This document shows, one piece after another, positions 24,494-32,773 of a stretch of DNA of 64,000 nucleotides. Position 1 is the first letter of the stretch; each line of letters starts with the position of its first letter. The position numbers and the translations under genes are program-made. Under the pieces are notes generated by a model. That model did no database searches, was not told the DNA's origin, and saw only the letters and a program-made list of their open reading frames with translations. The stretch is from HKCCE3408 sp038530555 (GTDB lineage Bacteria > Pseudomonadota > Alphaproteobacteria > Rhodobacterales > Rhodobacteraceae): assembly GCA_038530555.1 (NCBI GenBank), contig JBCBCN010000001.1, forward strand, positions 741,739 to 805,738, given 5' to 3'.

Positions 24494-25176
24494 GCCTGCT
24501 CGAGCTTGAAAGTCTGACCGCTTATTACGGCAAGGCACAGGCGCTTTACGGGGTCGATCTGAGCCTTGAGGCCGGTGAAGTCCTGGCCCTGATGGGGCGC
24601 AATGGGATGGGGAAATCGACGACAGTGCGGGCAATCTGTCGAATGATCGCTGCGCAAGGCGGTCTGCGCCTGAACGGCGAAGACCTCCACCCCCTGCCCT
24701 CCCATCAGGTCGCGCGGCGCGGCGTGGGCCTCGTGCCCGAAGGCCGGCGCTGTTTCGCGAGCCTGAGCGTGCGCGAAAACCTGATCGCTGCGTCCCGACC
24801 AGGCCCCTGGGACCTGACCCGGATCGCTGCGCTTTTTCCACGCCTGCAAGAGCGCGCCAAGCAAAACGCGGCCTCCCTGTCGGGCGGCGAGCAGCAAATG
24901 CTCGCCATCGCACGCGCATTGATGACCAATCCGCGGCTGATGATCCTTGATGAGGCGACCGAAGGTCTTGCGCCACTGATCCGGCAAGAGATTTGGACCG
25001 CGCTTGCGCATCTGAAATCCGAGACCGGCATGGCGATCCTGCTGATCGACAAGTCCCCCCGTGAGCTGGCGCAGATCTGCGACCGGGTAGTGATCTTGGA
25101 ACGGGGCCGCAGCGTTTGGCAAGGCCGGATGTGCGATTTGGACCAAGAGGTTTCTGAACGCTTTGTCGGCGTATAG
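24490..25176 (+). CDS. livF: branched-chain amino acid-type ABC ATPase, LivF family
   Basis: The 228-residue ATPase has Walker A LMGRNGMGKSTTVRAI, signature LSGGEQQMLAIARAL, Walker B LMILDEATEGLAPLI and the LivF-typical GLVPEGRRCFASLSVRENL. The start codon overlaps the LivG stop. The usual switch His after Walker B is replaced by Lys (LLIDKSPRELA), an uncommon substitution in ABC ATPases that could lower ATP turnover. It is the last gene of the transporter operon. Confidence 0.86.
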   Translation: MSLLELESLTAYYGKAQALYGVDLSLEAGEVLALMGRNGMGKSTTVRAICRMIAAQGGLRLNGEDLHPLPSHQVARRGVGLVPEGRRCFASLSVRENLIAASRPGPWDLTRIAALFPRLQERAKQNAASLSGGEQQMLAIARALMTNPRLMILDEATEGLAPLIRQEIWTALAHLKSETGMAILLIDKSPRELAQICDRVVILERGRSVWQGRMCDLDQEVSERFVGV

Positions 25177-25223
25177 GCCGCCTCAGGTGCTGTGGCGCGC
25201 GCGGTTTTTAACCTCGCCCAAGA

Positions 25224-25239
25224 ATACCAAAGATGGTAT
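25224..25239. promoter_or_regulatory. palindrome upstream of the LysR gene, candidate operator
   Basis: ATACC-N6-GGTAT is centred about 40 bp upstream of the LysR-type gene start. LysR regulators commonly bind a dyad in their own promoter region, so autoregulation is plausible. A GGTATC half-site also occurs near 26250, before the transporter gene. Confidence 0.45.
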
Positions 25240-25272
25240 CATCGACGCCCAGCCAACCACGGAACCCTGACT

Positions 25273-26199
25273 ATGCAGCCGAGCGTCGACATCGTCTCCC
25301 GAAAGATCCGCCTACGACAACTCAGATGTTTTGTAACCGTGGTGCGGATGAAGGGGTTCATGCAGGCGGCGCAGACAATGGGACTGACCCAACCCGCGGT
25401 CAGCCGCTCGATCCGAGAGCTTGAGCAAATCCTCGGCCACCCGCTTTTTGACCGCAGCATGCGCGGGGCAGAATTGACCAAACGCGGGGCAGCGTTTTTC
25501 ACCGCTGCTGAGGCCAGTCTGTCGCAAATTCAACTTGGTACGCGCGCGGTCCTGGACGCAGGGTTGCGCTCGGAAAGCGTGCGCATCGGCGCCCTGCCTA
25601 ATGTCTGCTCACGGTTTCTGCCGCCCTTGATCGCCAAGTTCAAAAACGCGACGCCCGAGGTGCGCGTAACGATATCACCGGGCACGAATGCAGCGCTCCT
25701 AGACATGTTGCGCCGGGCGGAGACCGACCTGGTCATCGGTCGCTTATCCAGCAGCGATGCGATGCGCGGGCTGGTATTCGAAGCGCTTTACGATGAGCCG
25801 TTGGTCTTTGTGGCTTCTGCGAACCACCCGCTCGCCCACGGGTCGCCCGAGGTCACGGATGCAGCGGGGTATCCCTTTGTCCTGCCGCCAGAAGGCACAA
25901 TCATCCGCCAGGAAATCGACCGGTTTTTCGCCCGCCATAATGTCAGCCAATTGCCCGACCTGATCGAGACGATTTCATCGGAATTTCAGCGCGCCCATAT
26001 CGCCTCAACCGATGCCATCGCCATCATCCCGCGCGGCGTTATCCAGGATGAGTTGGACGCAGGCAGCCTGGTTGATCTGCGGCTTGATGACGGCGAAATG
26101 AGCGGGCCTGTCGGGCTCACTCTGAACCCAGACTTGGCCTTGGGGCCCGCAGCGAACCGTTTGCTTGAGCAAATCCGAATGACCAATACACATATCTAA
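25273..26199 (+). CDS. LysR-type transcriptional regulator
   Basis: The 308-residue protein (ATG at 25273) has the winged helix-turn-helix at residues about 13-72 (IRLRQLRCFVTVV, GLTQPAVSRSIRELEQILGHPLFDR). A type 2 periplasmic-binding-like effector domain follows (VRIGALPNVCSRFLPP, VIGRLSSSDAMRGLVFEALYDEPLVFVA). The overall form resembles GbpR/PcaQ-type LysR proteins that control catabolic genes. It precedes, in the same direction, the TRAP transporter and sulfatase genes and probably controls them. Confidence 0.87.
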   Translation: MQPSVDIVSRKIRLRQLRCFVTVVRMKGFMQAAQTMGLTQPAVSRSIRELEQILGHPLFDRSMRGAELTKRGAAFFTAAEASLSQIQLGTRAVLDAGLRSESVRIGALPNVCSRFLPPLIAKFKNATPEVRVTISPGTNAALLDMLRRAETDLVIGRLSSSDAMRGLVFEALYDEPLVFVASANHPLAHGSPEVTDAAGYPFVLPPEGTIIRQEIDRFFARHNVSQLPDLIETISSEFQRAHIASTDAIAIIPRGVIQDELDAGSLVDLRLDDGEMSGPVGLTLNPDLALGPAANRLLEQIRMTNTHI

Positions 26200-26288
26200 A
26201 TTGATATAGAATTGGTCAGCCTTTCTATTATTTTGAGCCCTTCGAAAGTGGTATCCAGCTCCAATGTTAGGATTTGGGAGGATCTCAC

Positions 26289-27302
26289 ATGACACAGCTT
26301 AAAGCGATTTTGGCCGCCGGTGCGCTGCTGGCCGCAAGCGGGGCCGCACATGCGCAATCGCTCAGCCTTGAAGGCGGCGGCGCGGCCTCACTCACCGGTA
26401 TCGTGCCGCAAACCTACGCGCAGTTCGCCGCGCAAGAGGGCCAGGACCTGCAAGTGGTGTTGGGCCAGACCCTGACGCGCTCAGCGCTCAAGCTTGCTGC
26501 GGGTCGGATAGATATGGCCGTCGTACCGCCGCCCGCCTTCGGCGCGATGACGCGCGGCGTGGGGCCCTATGCCGACAATGCCGAGCAAGCGCAGGAGCTG
26601 TCGGGCAATGTGCGCGCGCTCTTTGGCTTTCCCGGCGGCACATTCCACCCGATCGTTTGGGCCGATGGCGGCATCGAAAGCTGGTCGGATATCACGCCGG
26701 ACACGCGTATATACATTGGCCCCCCGGCCGGTGCGGCGAGCGGTCAGATCCAAGGCATGATCGAGTTGTCGAGCGGCGGCCTGACGGCCGAGGGCGGCTA
26801 TGAAGGCATTCGTGCGCCTTGGGGTGCGGCCCAGCAAGGCTTTCAGGACGGACAGTACGACATGTATGTCGCTGCCGCGGCTGTCGGCAGCCAAGTGATT
26901 AACGAGCTTGGCTTGCAACGCGAGATCCGCATCTTGGGGATCCCCGAGGATCTGATCGGCTCGGAAGGCTATGACGCGGTGATGACGCGCGGCGCCCTGA
27001 CCCCAGCGGCGATCCCCGGTGGCACCTATTCGGGCATGGCCAATATGGATGACGATCTGTCAGTCTTTGCCACCTCGATGATGATGGCCGTTAATGCCGA
27101 TATGGACGACGACACGGCCTATGCCCTGACCCGCGCCTATTGGGAGAACTTCGAGGCAATGCTCAATGCAAACGCTTTGATGCGGTCGATCGATCCGAGC
27201 GACCCGTTTGGCGGCATGAACGCGCCGCTGCATCCCGGCGCTGCGCGGTATTACGACGAGGTCGGTATCGCTATACCCGAAGCGCTGATGCCGCCAAGCT
27301 GA
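26289..27302 (+). CDS. TRAP transporter substrate-binding protein, TAXI family
   Basis: The 337-residue protein has a signal peptide ending ASGAAHAQ (residue about 22). The mature part shows features of the TAXI family: LKLAAGRIDMAVVPPPAFGAMTRG, TRIYIGPPAGAASGQIQ and FQDGQYDMYVAAAAVGS. GGGAGG lies seven bases before the ATG at 26289. TAXI proteins deliver organic acids and related solutes to fused TRAP permeases with sodium coupling. The ligand is unknown; the downstream sulfatase hints at a sulfate ester. Confidence 0.83.
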   Translation: MTQLKAILAAGALLAASGAAHAQSLSLEGGGAASLTGIVPQTYAQFAAQEGQDLQVVLGQTLTRSALKLAAGRIDMAVVPPPAFGAMTRGVGPYADNAEQAQELSGNVRALFGFPGGTFHPIVWADGGIESWSDITPDTRIYIGPPAGAASGQIQGMIELSSGGLTAEGGYEGIRAPWGAAQQGFQDGQYDMYVAAAAVGSQVINELGLQREIRILGIPEDLIGSEGYDAVMTRGALTPAAIPGGTYSGMANMDDDLSVFATSMMMAVNADMDDDTAYALTRAYWENFEAMLNANALMRSIDPSDPFGGMNAPLHPGAARYYDEVGIAIPEALMPPS

Positions 27303-27344
27303 GCGTCGTCAGCTTTGCAGGATGACGATGAGTAAATGAGAGCG

Positions 27345-27379
27345 CTGGGCGGCACGACAAACAGGTCGTCGCCGCCCAG
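27345..27379 (+). promoter_or_regulatory. strong intergenic hairpin between TAXI binding protein and permease
   Basis: CTGGGCGGCACGAC (27345-27358) pairs with GTCGT-C-GCCGCCCAG (27365-27379). This is a 14-bp stem with a single bulged base and a 6-base loop. It lacks a T tract. Its place matches the hairpin in the ABC transporter operon and would again favour more binding protein than permease. Confidence 0.75.
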
Positions 27380-27442
27380 GCCGAACTCGCAAGCGTCATA
27401 CATGCAAGCACCACGCTCGCAAGCATCGGAGGGAGGCCCGCT

Positions 27443-29377
27443 ATGACCATCGCTCAGAACAGATCCGTGCGCATGACCAAAGCCCTGCTGTTCACGATCG
27501 GTCTTGCCATCGCGTTCGTTGGCTTGGCCAATGTGATGCCAACCTACAATGTGCTGCCCCGCATCGGACCGTTCCCGGTGGAGTGGTTCCGCCCGCTCTT
27601 CTTCTGGCTCGCGATGCTGGTGTTTTTGGCCAGTGACGCGGAAAAACGCGCCGAGGCTGGGCGGCTTGGCCCCTTGGCGCTTAGCTGCTACGCCCTGGCC
27701 TTTGCGGCGATCACCTTTGTGTGCTGGGATTATTACCGCATCGGTCAGATTATCGCCAATTCGGTCATGTTTTTCGGCCCGCGCGAGATGTATGTCTCGC
27801 TGATCGCTGCCGGCCTGTCGATCTGGGCCTGTTGGAAGCTTTGGGGTGCGCCCATTGCAATAATCGGCGCGCTCGCTTTGGCCTATCTGGCGACCGGTCA
27901 ATACTGGCCCGGGCCGTTTCAGACGGCAGCCACAGATATCTACGACACTGTATCGGCCAACATCTGGTACGACAGTGCGCAGGGCATTCTCGGCTCGATC
28001 ATGGGCGTGGTGCTGACGACGGTGCTGCCGTTTATCCTGCTAGGTGCGATCTTGGAGGGCTGCGGCGCGGGCGGCTCGATGATCCGGATCTCCTTTCACC
28101 TGATGAAGCGCTTCAAAGGTGGCCCAGCCTATGCTGCGATCCTGGCCTCGGCGCTTTTTGGCACGGTGTCGGGCTCGGCTGTGGCCAATGTGGTGGGCAC
28201 GGGCGTTGTGACGATCCCGATGATCCGGCGGCGCGGCTTCACGAAGAGGTTTGCGGGCGCGGTCGAGGCCACCGCCTCCACCGGCGGGCAAATCTTGCCG
28301 CCGATCATGGGCGCCGCCGCCCTGGTAATGGCCGATATCGTGGGCGTGAGCTATCTCACTGTGATCCTCGCTGTGGTAATCCCAGCCGTCGCCTATTACC
28401 TGTCGCTGTTTTTCGCCGTGTACTTCGAAAGCCAAAAGCTCAACATCGTCGTGCGTGAGGGCGATGTCGACGTGCCACCGCCCAGCGGCCAGGATTGGCT
28501 CAACCTGAGCCTTGTCTTCGGGCCTATCGCGATCATCGTCTACCTTCTGATCAGCGGACTTTCGGCGGCGGGTGCCTCGATTGCCGCAATCTTGTTGCTT
28601 ATCCCGATGAGCTTTCTGAACCCGGAGATCCGCCGCGCGCCCTGGAAGCTGATTAGCGCTATGGCGGATGGTGGCCGGATCATCGGTAGCCTGGCCATCG
28701 CCATCGCTATTGTCGGCATCGTGGTCTCGACCCTGTCGGCCACTGGCGTCCCTACAAGCTTTGCTGTGTTGCTGTCTCAGGCCTCGTCCAGCTCGCTCTT
28801 GGTGGCGCTGATGATCGCGGCTTTGGGCTGTATCGTGCTGGGCATGGGGATGCCGACCCTGCCCGCCTATATCGCGATCATCTCAGTGATGGGCCCGACC
28901 TTGCAGGGGCTCGGGATGGACCTTCTGGCGGCACATATGTTTGTCTTCTTCTTCGGTGTCGCCGCAGGGATCACGCCGCCCGTGGCGCTCACGGCCTTTG
29001 CGGCCGCCTCGGTCTCCGGGGGGCGTCCCATCGCCACGGCGGTGGCCGCGACGCGGATCGGGGCGATGATGTTCCTTATCCCGTTCGCCTGGGCCTTCGA
29101 TGACGCGCTACTTCTGGGCATCGGGGAGGCCACCTGGTCCGAAGTCGCCACAGCCATCGCGTTTCTATTGGCCGCGCTTTATTTCTGCATCAGCGCTTTG
29201 ATTGGCCATGATCGGGGGGCGCTGAGCATGTGGGAACGGACCGCCAGGCTTGGGGTGACTGTCGCGCTTTTGTCGCCGGTGGCGAGTGCCGAGATCGGCG
29301 GGCTTGTCGCAGGCGCCGCCCTCATCGCCTATCGCGTGTTTGTGGCCGTGCCGCAGGCCAGTCAAAAGGTGGGCTAA
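27443..29377 (+). CDS. fused TRAP transporter permease (DctQM type)
   Basis: The 644-residue membrane protein joins a small four-helix DctQ-like part (residues about 15-150) to a large DctM-like channel. The latter has SGSAVANVVGTGVVTIPMIRR, GGQILPPIMGAAALVMAD, LGMGMPTLPAYIAI and FFFGVAAGITPPVALTAFAAASVSGG. Such fusions work with TAXI binding proteins, matching the gene before it. A GGAGGGAGG tract precedes the ATG. The stop is 6 bp from the sulfatase start, so the two are one operon. Confidence 0.9.
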   Translation: MTIAQNRSVRMTKALLFTIGLAIAFVGLANVMPTYNVLPRIGPFPVEWFRPLFFWLAMLVFLASDAEKRAEAGRLGPLALSCYALAFAAITFVCWDYYRIGQIIANSVMFFGPREMYVSLIAAGLSIWACWKLWGAPIAIIGALALAYLATGQYWPGPFQTAATDIYDTVSANIWYDSAQGILGSIMGVVLTTVLPFILLGAILEGCGAGGSMIRISFHLMKRFKGGPAYAAILASALFGTVSGSAVANVVGTGVVTIPMIRRRGFTKRFAGAVEATASTGGQILPPIMGAAALVMADIVGVSYLTVILAVVIPAVAYYLSLFFAVYFESQKLNIVVREGDVDVPPPSGQDWLNLSLVFGPIAIIVYLLISGLSAAGASIAAILLLIPMSFLNPEIRRAPWKLISAMADGGRIIGSLAIAIAIVGIVVSTLSATGVPTSFAVLLSQASSSSLLVALMIAALGCIVLGMGMPTLPAYIAIISVMGPTLQGLGMDLLAAHMFVFFFGVAAGITPPVALTAFAAASVSGGRPIATAVAATRIGAMMFLIPFAWAFDDALLLGIGEATWSEVATAIAFLLAALYFCISALIGHDRGALSMWERTARLGVTVALLSPVASAEIGGLVAGAALIAYRVFVAVPQASQKVG

Positions 29378-29383
29378 CCGGGC

Positions 29384-30958
29384 ATGCGAAAAGCGCCGAA
29401 TTTCGTCCTCTTCATCACGGACCAACACCGCGCCGATGGGTTGGGATTTTACGGTCATCCAGTGATCCGCACACCTCATATCGACGCGATTGCCGGGCGC
29501 GGAACGGCCTTTGATCGCTTCTACGTCGCAAGCCCCGTTTGCATGCCTAATCGCGCAAGTCTGATGACCTGTCGGATGCCGTCCAGCCATGGGGTGACGA
29601 TGAACGGTATCCCGCTCGACCGGCGCAATGTGAGCTTTGTCGAGGTGCTGCGCGCAGCGGGTTATCACACGGCACTCATCGGCAAGAGCCACCTGCAGAC
29701 CTTCACCGGCGCGCCCCCAACCCTGCGACCAGCGCCCGCGACCCCCGGCCGCGCGGCGCCGCCAGATGACCTATCTGAGGCTCTGCGTCACGATCTGAAC
29801 GGCGCCGATTACAAACTGGAAGAACCCGGTTTTTGGTCTGAGACCGACGCGCGCCTGCCCACCCCGTTTTATGGTTTTGACCATGTCGAGTTGGTGACCG
29901 GCCATGGCGATCATATCGGCGGGGATTACTGGCGCTGGCTAATGGAGCGGGCGCCCGAGGCGGCCAAGCTTATCGGGCCCGACAATCAGTTGCCGCATAA
30001 TTATAGCTGCCCCCAGGCTGTGCGCACAGCGCTTCCGGAGGAGCTCTATTCAACCCGCTACATTGCCGAGCGCGCGGCGGCATTTCTTGAGGCGCATCAG
30101 AGTGACGACCGGCCGTTCTTCCTGATGGTGAGTTGGCCGGATCCGCATCATCCGTTTAACCCGCCTGGCCGATATTGGGACATGTATGACCCAGACGACT
30201 TTGCAGTTCCTGAGGCCTTCGGGCGCGAGGACTGGCAGCCTCCACCCAATGTGGCGGGCGTGCACGGTGCGCGAGAAGACGGGTCTGCCAATCTCAATGG
30301 CATGAACGCCATCGGCTGCAGCGCCCGCGACGCTCAAGAGGCCCAAGCTCTGACGGCTGGAATGATCTCGATGATCGACGACGCGGTCGGCACAGTGCGC
30401 GGCGCGCTAGAGCAAAGCGGTCAGGCGGGCGACACGGTGGAAATTTTCACCACCGATCACGGCGATCATCTGGGCGATCACAGGCTGCTGTTTAAAGGAT
30501 CCGAGCAGTACGAGCAGATCACGCGGGTGCCGTTCATTTGGGCCGATCCGGACGGGGAGACAGGCCAAAGGCGAGATGACATCGGCCAAACCCATGACAT
30601 CGGAACGAGCATCCTGGCGCGCGCCGAGCTTGCACCGCCGCATGGGATGCAAGGGCGCGATTTGTTTTCCGATCCTCCGCGCGACGCCGCCTTTATCCAG
30701 TATGCGCACCAAAAACCGATGGACGGGATCGGCCACAGCCCGATTGTCCACACTTTGCGCGATGCCCGCTATCGCCTGTCCGTGCATGACGCGATGGACT
30801 GGGGTGAACTTTATGACTTGCAAGAAGATCCGGGCGAGTTCCGAAACCTGTGGTCCGATGCAGGTCATGCACCTGTGAAAGCGCAGCTGCTGGAGGCCTT
30901 GGTGCGGGCCGAGATTGCCCATACTGACCGAGTGCCGCTGCCGACCGGGCGGGCCTAG
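29384..30958 (+). CDS. type I sulfatase (formylglycine-dependent, cytosolic)
   Basis: The 524-residue member of the alkaline phosphatase/sulfatase superfamily begins FVLFITDQHRADGLG with a metal-ligand Asp. It carries the activation signature CMPNRAS (C53, P55, R57), which the formylglycine-generating enzyme converts to formylglycine. Further metal and sulfate ligands lie in ALIGKSH, VSWPDPHHPF and FTTDHGDHLGDHRLL. There is no leader, so the enzyme acts inside the cell on an imported sulfate ester, releasing sulfate. It follows the TAXI-TRAP permease by 6 bp. Substrate unknown; it lacks the sequence character of choline sulfatase. Confidence 0.88.
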   Translation: MRKAPNFVLFITDQHRADGLGFYGHPVIRTPHIDAIAGRGTAFDRFYVASPVCMPNRASLMTCRMPSSHGVTMNGIPLDRRNVSFVEVLRAAGYHTALIGKSHLQTFTGAPPTLRPAPATPGRAAPPDDLSEALRHDLNGADYKLEEPGFWSETDARLPTPFYGFDHVELVTGHGDHIGGDYWRWLMERAPEAAKLIGPDNQLPHNYSCPQAVRTALPEELYSTRYIAERAAAFLEAHQSDDRPFFLMVSWPDPHHPFNPPGRYWDMYDPDDFAVPEAFGREDWQPPPNVAGVHGAREDGSANLNGMNAIGCSARDAQEAQALTAGMISMIDDAVGTVRGALEQSGQAGDTVEIFTTDHGDHLGDHRLLFKGSEQYEQITRVPFIWADPDGETGQRRDDIGQTHDIGTSILARAELAPPHGMQGRDLFSDPPRDAAFIQYAHQKPMDGIGHSPIVHTLRDARYRLSVHDAMDWGELYDLQEDPGEFRNLWSDAGHAPVKAQLLEALVRAEIAHTDRVPLPTGRA

Positions 30959-31017
30959 CACGGTGGTCTGTGCCGCGAAGGCGCCCGTGGGACGCCCTCG
31001 CTTTATCCTAACCGATT

Positions 31018-31185
31018 TTAGCCGTCGCAGGCGCAACCGGTATGTCCGCAGCCCGAGCCTTCGGGATGGCCGTCCGCGCACGCGGTCGAGCAGTAATTCT
31101 TGTCATCCCTTTTGACCGCGTCATTGATCGCAACGATGCAAACGCAGTCGTCGCAGGCGCATTTTTGTTGGGTGATCGTTGGCAT
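31018..31185 (-). CDS. smtA: SmtA-like bacterial metallothionein
   Basis: The 55-residue protein has nine cysteines (9, 11, 14, 16, 32, 36, 46, 51, 53) spaced as in cyanobacterial SmtA. The features are an N-terminal KCACDDCVC, a central NYCSTACADGHPEG and a C-terminal CGHTGCACDG with two histidines. SmtA binds about four Zn or Cd ions and buffers or detoxifies them. AAGGAGA stands eight bases before the ATG. It lies 23 bp downstream of an ArsR/SmtB repressor gene on the same strand, giving an smtB-smtA operon. The gene is easily missed because of its size. Confidence 0.9.
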   Translation of the reverse strand: MPTITQQKCACDDCVCIVAINDAVKRDDKNYCSTACADGHPEGSGCGHTGCACDG

Positions 31186-31208
31186 TGTCGTCTCTCCTTG
31201 GGTTGGTC

Positions 31209-31553
31209 TCAGGCCACGTCATCGGCCAGGTCTGGTGCGCCCTGGTCCTGGTGATCATGGGAAAAGGTGTGGTCGATCATGATGTTGAGCACGCGGTGCA
31301 CGCAATCATCGGCCATCGCATAAAAGACTTGCTTGCCACGACGCTCGGATTTGAGGATCCGTGCTGCGCGCAAAAGCCTGAGATGGTGGCTTGTCAGAGA
31401 CGCCGAAACGCCCAGCGCTTCTGCGATCTCACCGGCTGAACGCTCCTGATCCTTGCAGCAAATGACGATGGACAGGCGCGTCGGGTCCGCCAACAAGCCG
31501 AAGGTTTCGGCAAGCTGGGCGGTTTGGTCTGGATGCAGGTTGTGCTCATTCAT
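31209..31553 (-). CDS. smtB: ArsR/SmtB-family metal-responsive repressor
   Basis: The 114-residue winged-helix protein has LADPTRLSIVICCKDQERSAGEIAEALGVSASLTSHHLRLLRAARILKSER as its DNA-binding core (residues about 22-70). A C-terminal helix with VLNIMIDHTFSHDHQD carries several Asp/His residues, suitable as alpha-5 zinc ligands of SmtB/CzrA-type sensors. Metal binding at that site would release DNA. Its own operator (31558-31583) overlaps the upstream promoter region and the metallothionein gene follows, so the pair forms a self-regulated metal-stress unit. Confidence 0.88.
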   Translation of the reverse strand: MNEHNLHPDQTAQLAETFGLLADPTRLSIVICCKDQERSAGEIAEALGVSASLTSHHLRLLRAARILKSERRGKQVFYAMADDCVHRVLNIMIDHTFSHDHQDQGAPDLADDVA

Positions 31554-31557
31554 ACGT

Positions 31558-31583
31558 AACAGTTAAATGATTGTTCAACTGTT
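31558..31583. promoter_or_regulatory. candidate SmtB operator
   Basis: AACAGTT-N12-AACTGTT is an inverted repeat immediately upstream of the repressor start. The centre includes TGTTCA (31572-31577), as in known ArsR/SmtB sites of the TGAAC-type dyad. The position next to the start codon fits repression of the smtBA transcript. Confidence 0.65.
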
Positions 31584-31630
31584 ATCAAGAGCAAAACGCG
31601 CCGGATTACGCAATTGGCGTTGTTCTTGGC

Positions 31631-32773
31631 TCAGGCGGCGGCGATGCGCTTTTTAGGATCGTAGAACGGTGTCTGAACGCATCGCGCGGTGCGGGTTTCG
31701 GATGCAGTCTGGACCGAGACCTGCGCGCCTGCCACTGCGCTGTCTGCGCGCAGCATCGCCAGCGCGATATTCTGCTCTAGCCGCGGGGAATAGACCGCCG
31801 AGGTCACTTTACCAATCGGCTTCCCATTCTGATATACAGTCCAAAAACGTGTGTTTGGCCCGGTCAGCCTGGGGCCATCAAGGATCAAACCAATCTGGCG
31901 ACGTGCGGGCCCCTCGGCCTTGATCCGGGCCAGAGCGTCCTTGCCGATGAAGTCCGCATCCATTTCAAGATCGACGAGCCGGTCGAGGCCAAGTTCGAAC
32001 GGATTGGTCTGAGCGTCGGCATCGGCGTGATAGGACAGCATCGCGCCCTCGATACGGCGGATGCTCGAGGTATGGCCGGGCTTGAGGCCCAGCGGCGCGC
32101 CAACCTCCATGATCTTTTCCCAAAGCTCATCACCCTTTGCGCCGTCGCGCAGGTAGATCTCGTAGCCCAACTCACTCGACCAGCCGGTGCGCGAAATGAC
32201 TAGGGGGATCCCATCAAGCTCAACTTCTCGGAGCCAATAGTAGCGCAGCGAACGGATCTCCTCGCCAAAGAGCGCCGCGGCGATATCCCCGGATTTCGGT
32301 CCTTGTAATTGTAATGGCGAGACATCGGGCTCCCGCAGGCGCACATCAAAGCCGCTGTGCACCGCAACACCTTGTGCCCAGAGCAGGATGTCACTGTCGG
32401 CCAGCGAGATCCAAAAGTGATTGGGGCCCAGACGCAATAAGACCGGATCATTCAAAAGCCCGCCCTCGGCATTGGTGATTAAGATGTATTTGCATTGGCC
32501 GACCGCCATCTCTGACAGGTTGCGCGGCGTGAGGTGCTGAACGAACGCGGCCGCGTCGGGACCGGTGACTTCGACCTGACGCTCGACCGCGACATCGCAC
32601 AGGATCGCGTTGTTCACGAGGTTCCAGAAGTTCTCCTCCGGATCCCCGAAATCGCGCGGAATATACATGTGATTGTAGACCGAAAACCCCTTGGCGCCCC
32701 AGCGGAGCGTCGCGTCAAAGAAGGGCGATTTGCGGATCTGTGTGCCGAAGCCGAAGTCATGCTCGCGCGTCAT
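31631..32773 (-). CDS. dmdA: GcvT-fold protein, DMSP demethylase (DmdA)-like
   Basis: The 380-residue protein has the aminomethyltransferase (GcvT) fold. Several blocks read like DmdA rather than glycine-cleavage T protein: the N-terminal WGAKGFSVYNHM, CDVAVERQVEVTGPDAAAFVQHLTPR, GGLLNDPVLLRL, DSDILLW, EPDVSPLQLQGPKS and the late SAVYSPRLEQNIALAM. DmdA moves a methyl group from dimethylsulfoniopropionate to tetrahydrofolate, giving methylmercaptopropionate. GcvT-fold proteins diverge widely, so a related methyl donor is possible. It is a single gene with a possible promoter in the 490-bp gap upstream; the metal repressor gene downstream has its own operator. Confidence 0.6.
   Translation of the reverse strand: MTREHDFGFGTQIRKSPFFDATLRWGAKGFSVYNHMYIPRDFGDPEENFWNLVNNAILCDVAVERQVEVTGPDAAAFVQHLTPRNLSEMAVGQCKYILITNAEGGLLNDPVLLRLGPNHFWISLADSDILLWAQGVAVHSGFDVRLREPDVSPLQLQGPKSGDIAAALFGEEIRSLRYYWLREVELDGIPLVISRTGWSSELGYEIYLRDGAKGDELWEKIMEVGAPLGLKPGHTSSIRRIEGAMLSYHADADAQTNPFELGLDRLVDLEMDADFIGKDALARIKAEGPARRQIGLILDGPRLTGPNTRFWTVYQNGKPIGKVTSAVYSPRLEQNIALAMLRADSAVAGAQVSVQTASETRTARCVQTPFYDPKKRIAAA

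Noticed and set aside
29384..30958. Choline sulfatase
   Set aside because: The region around the active-site Cys (ASPVCMPNRAS, then TCRMPSSHGV) and the absence of bet genes do not support it.
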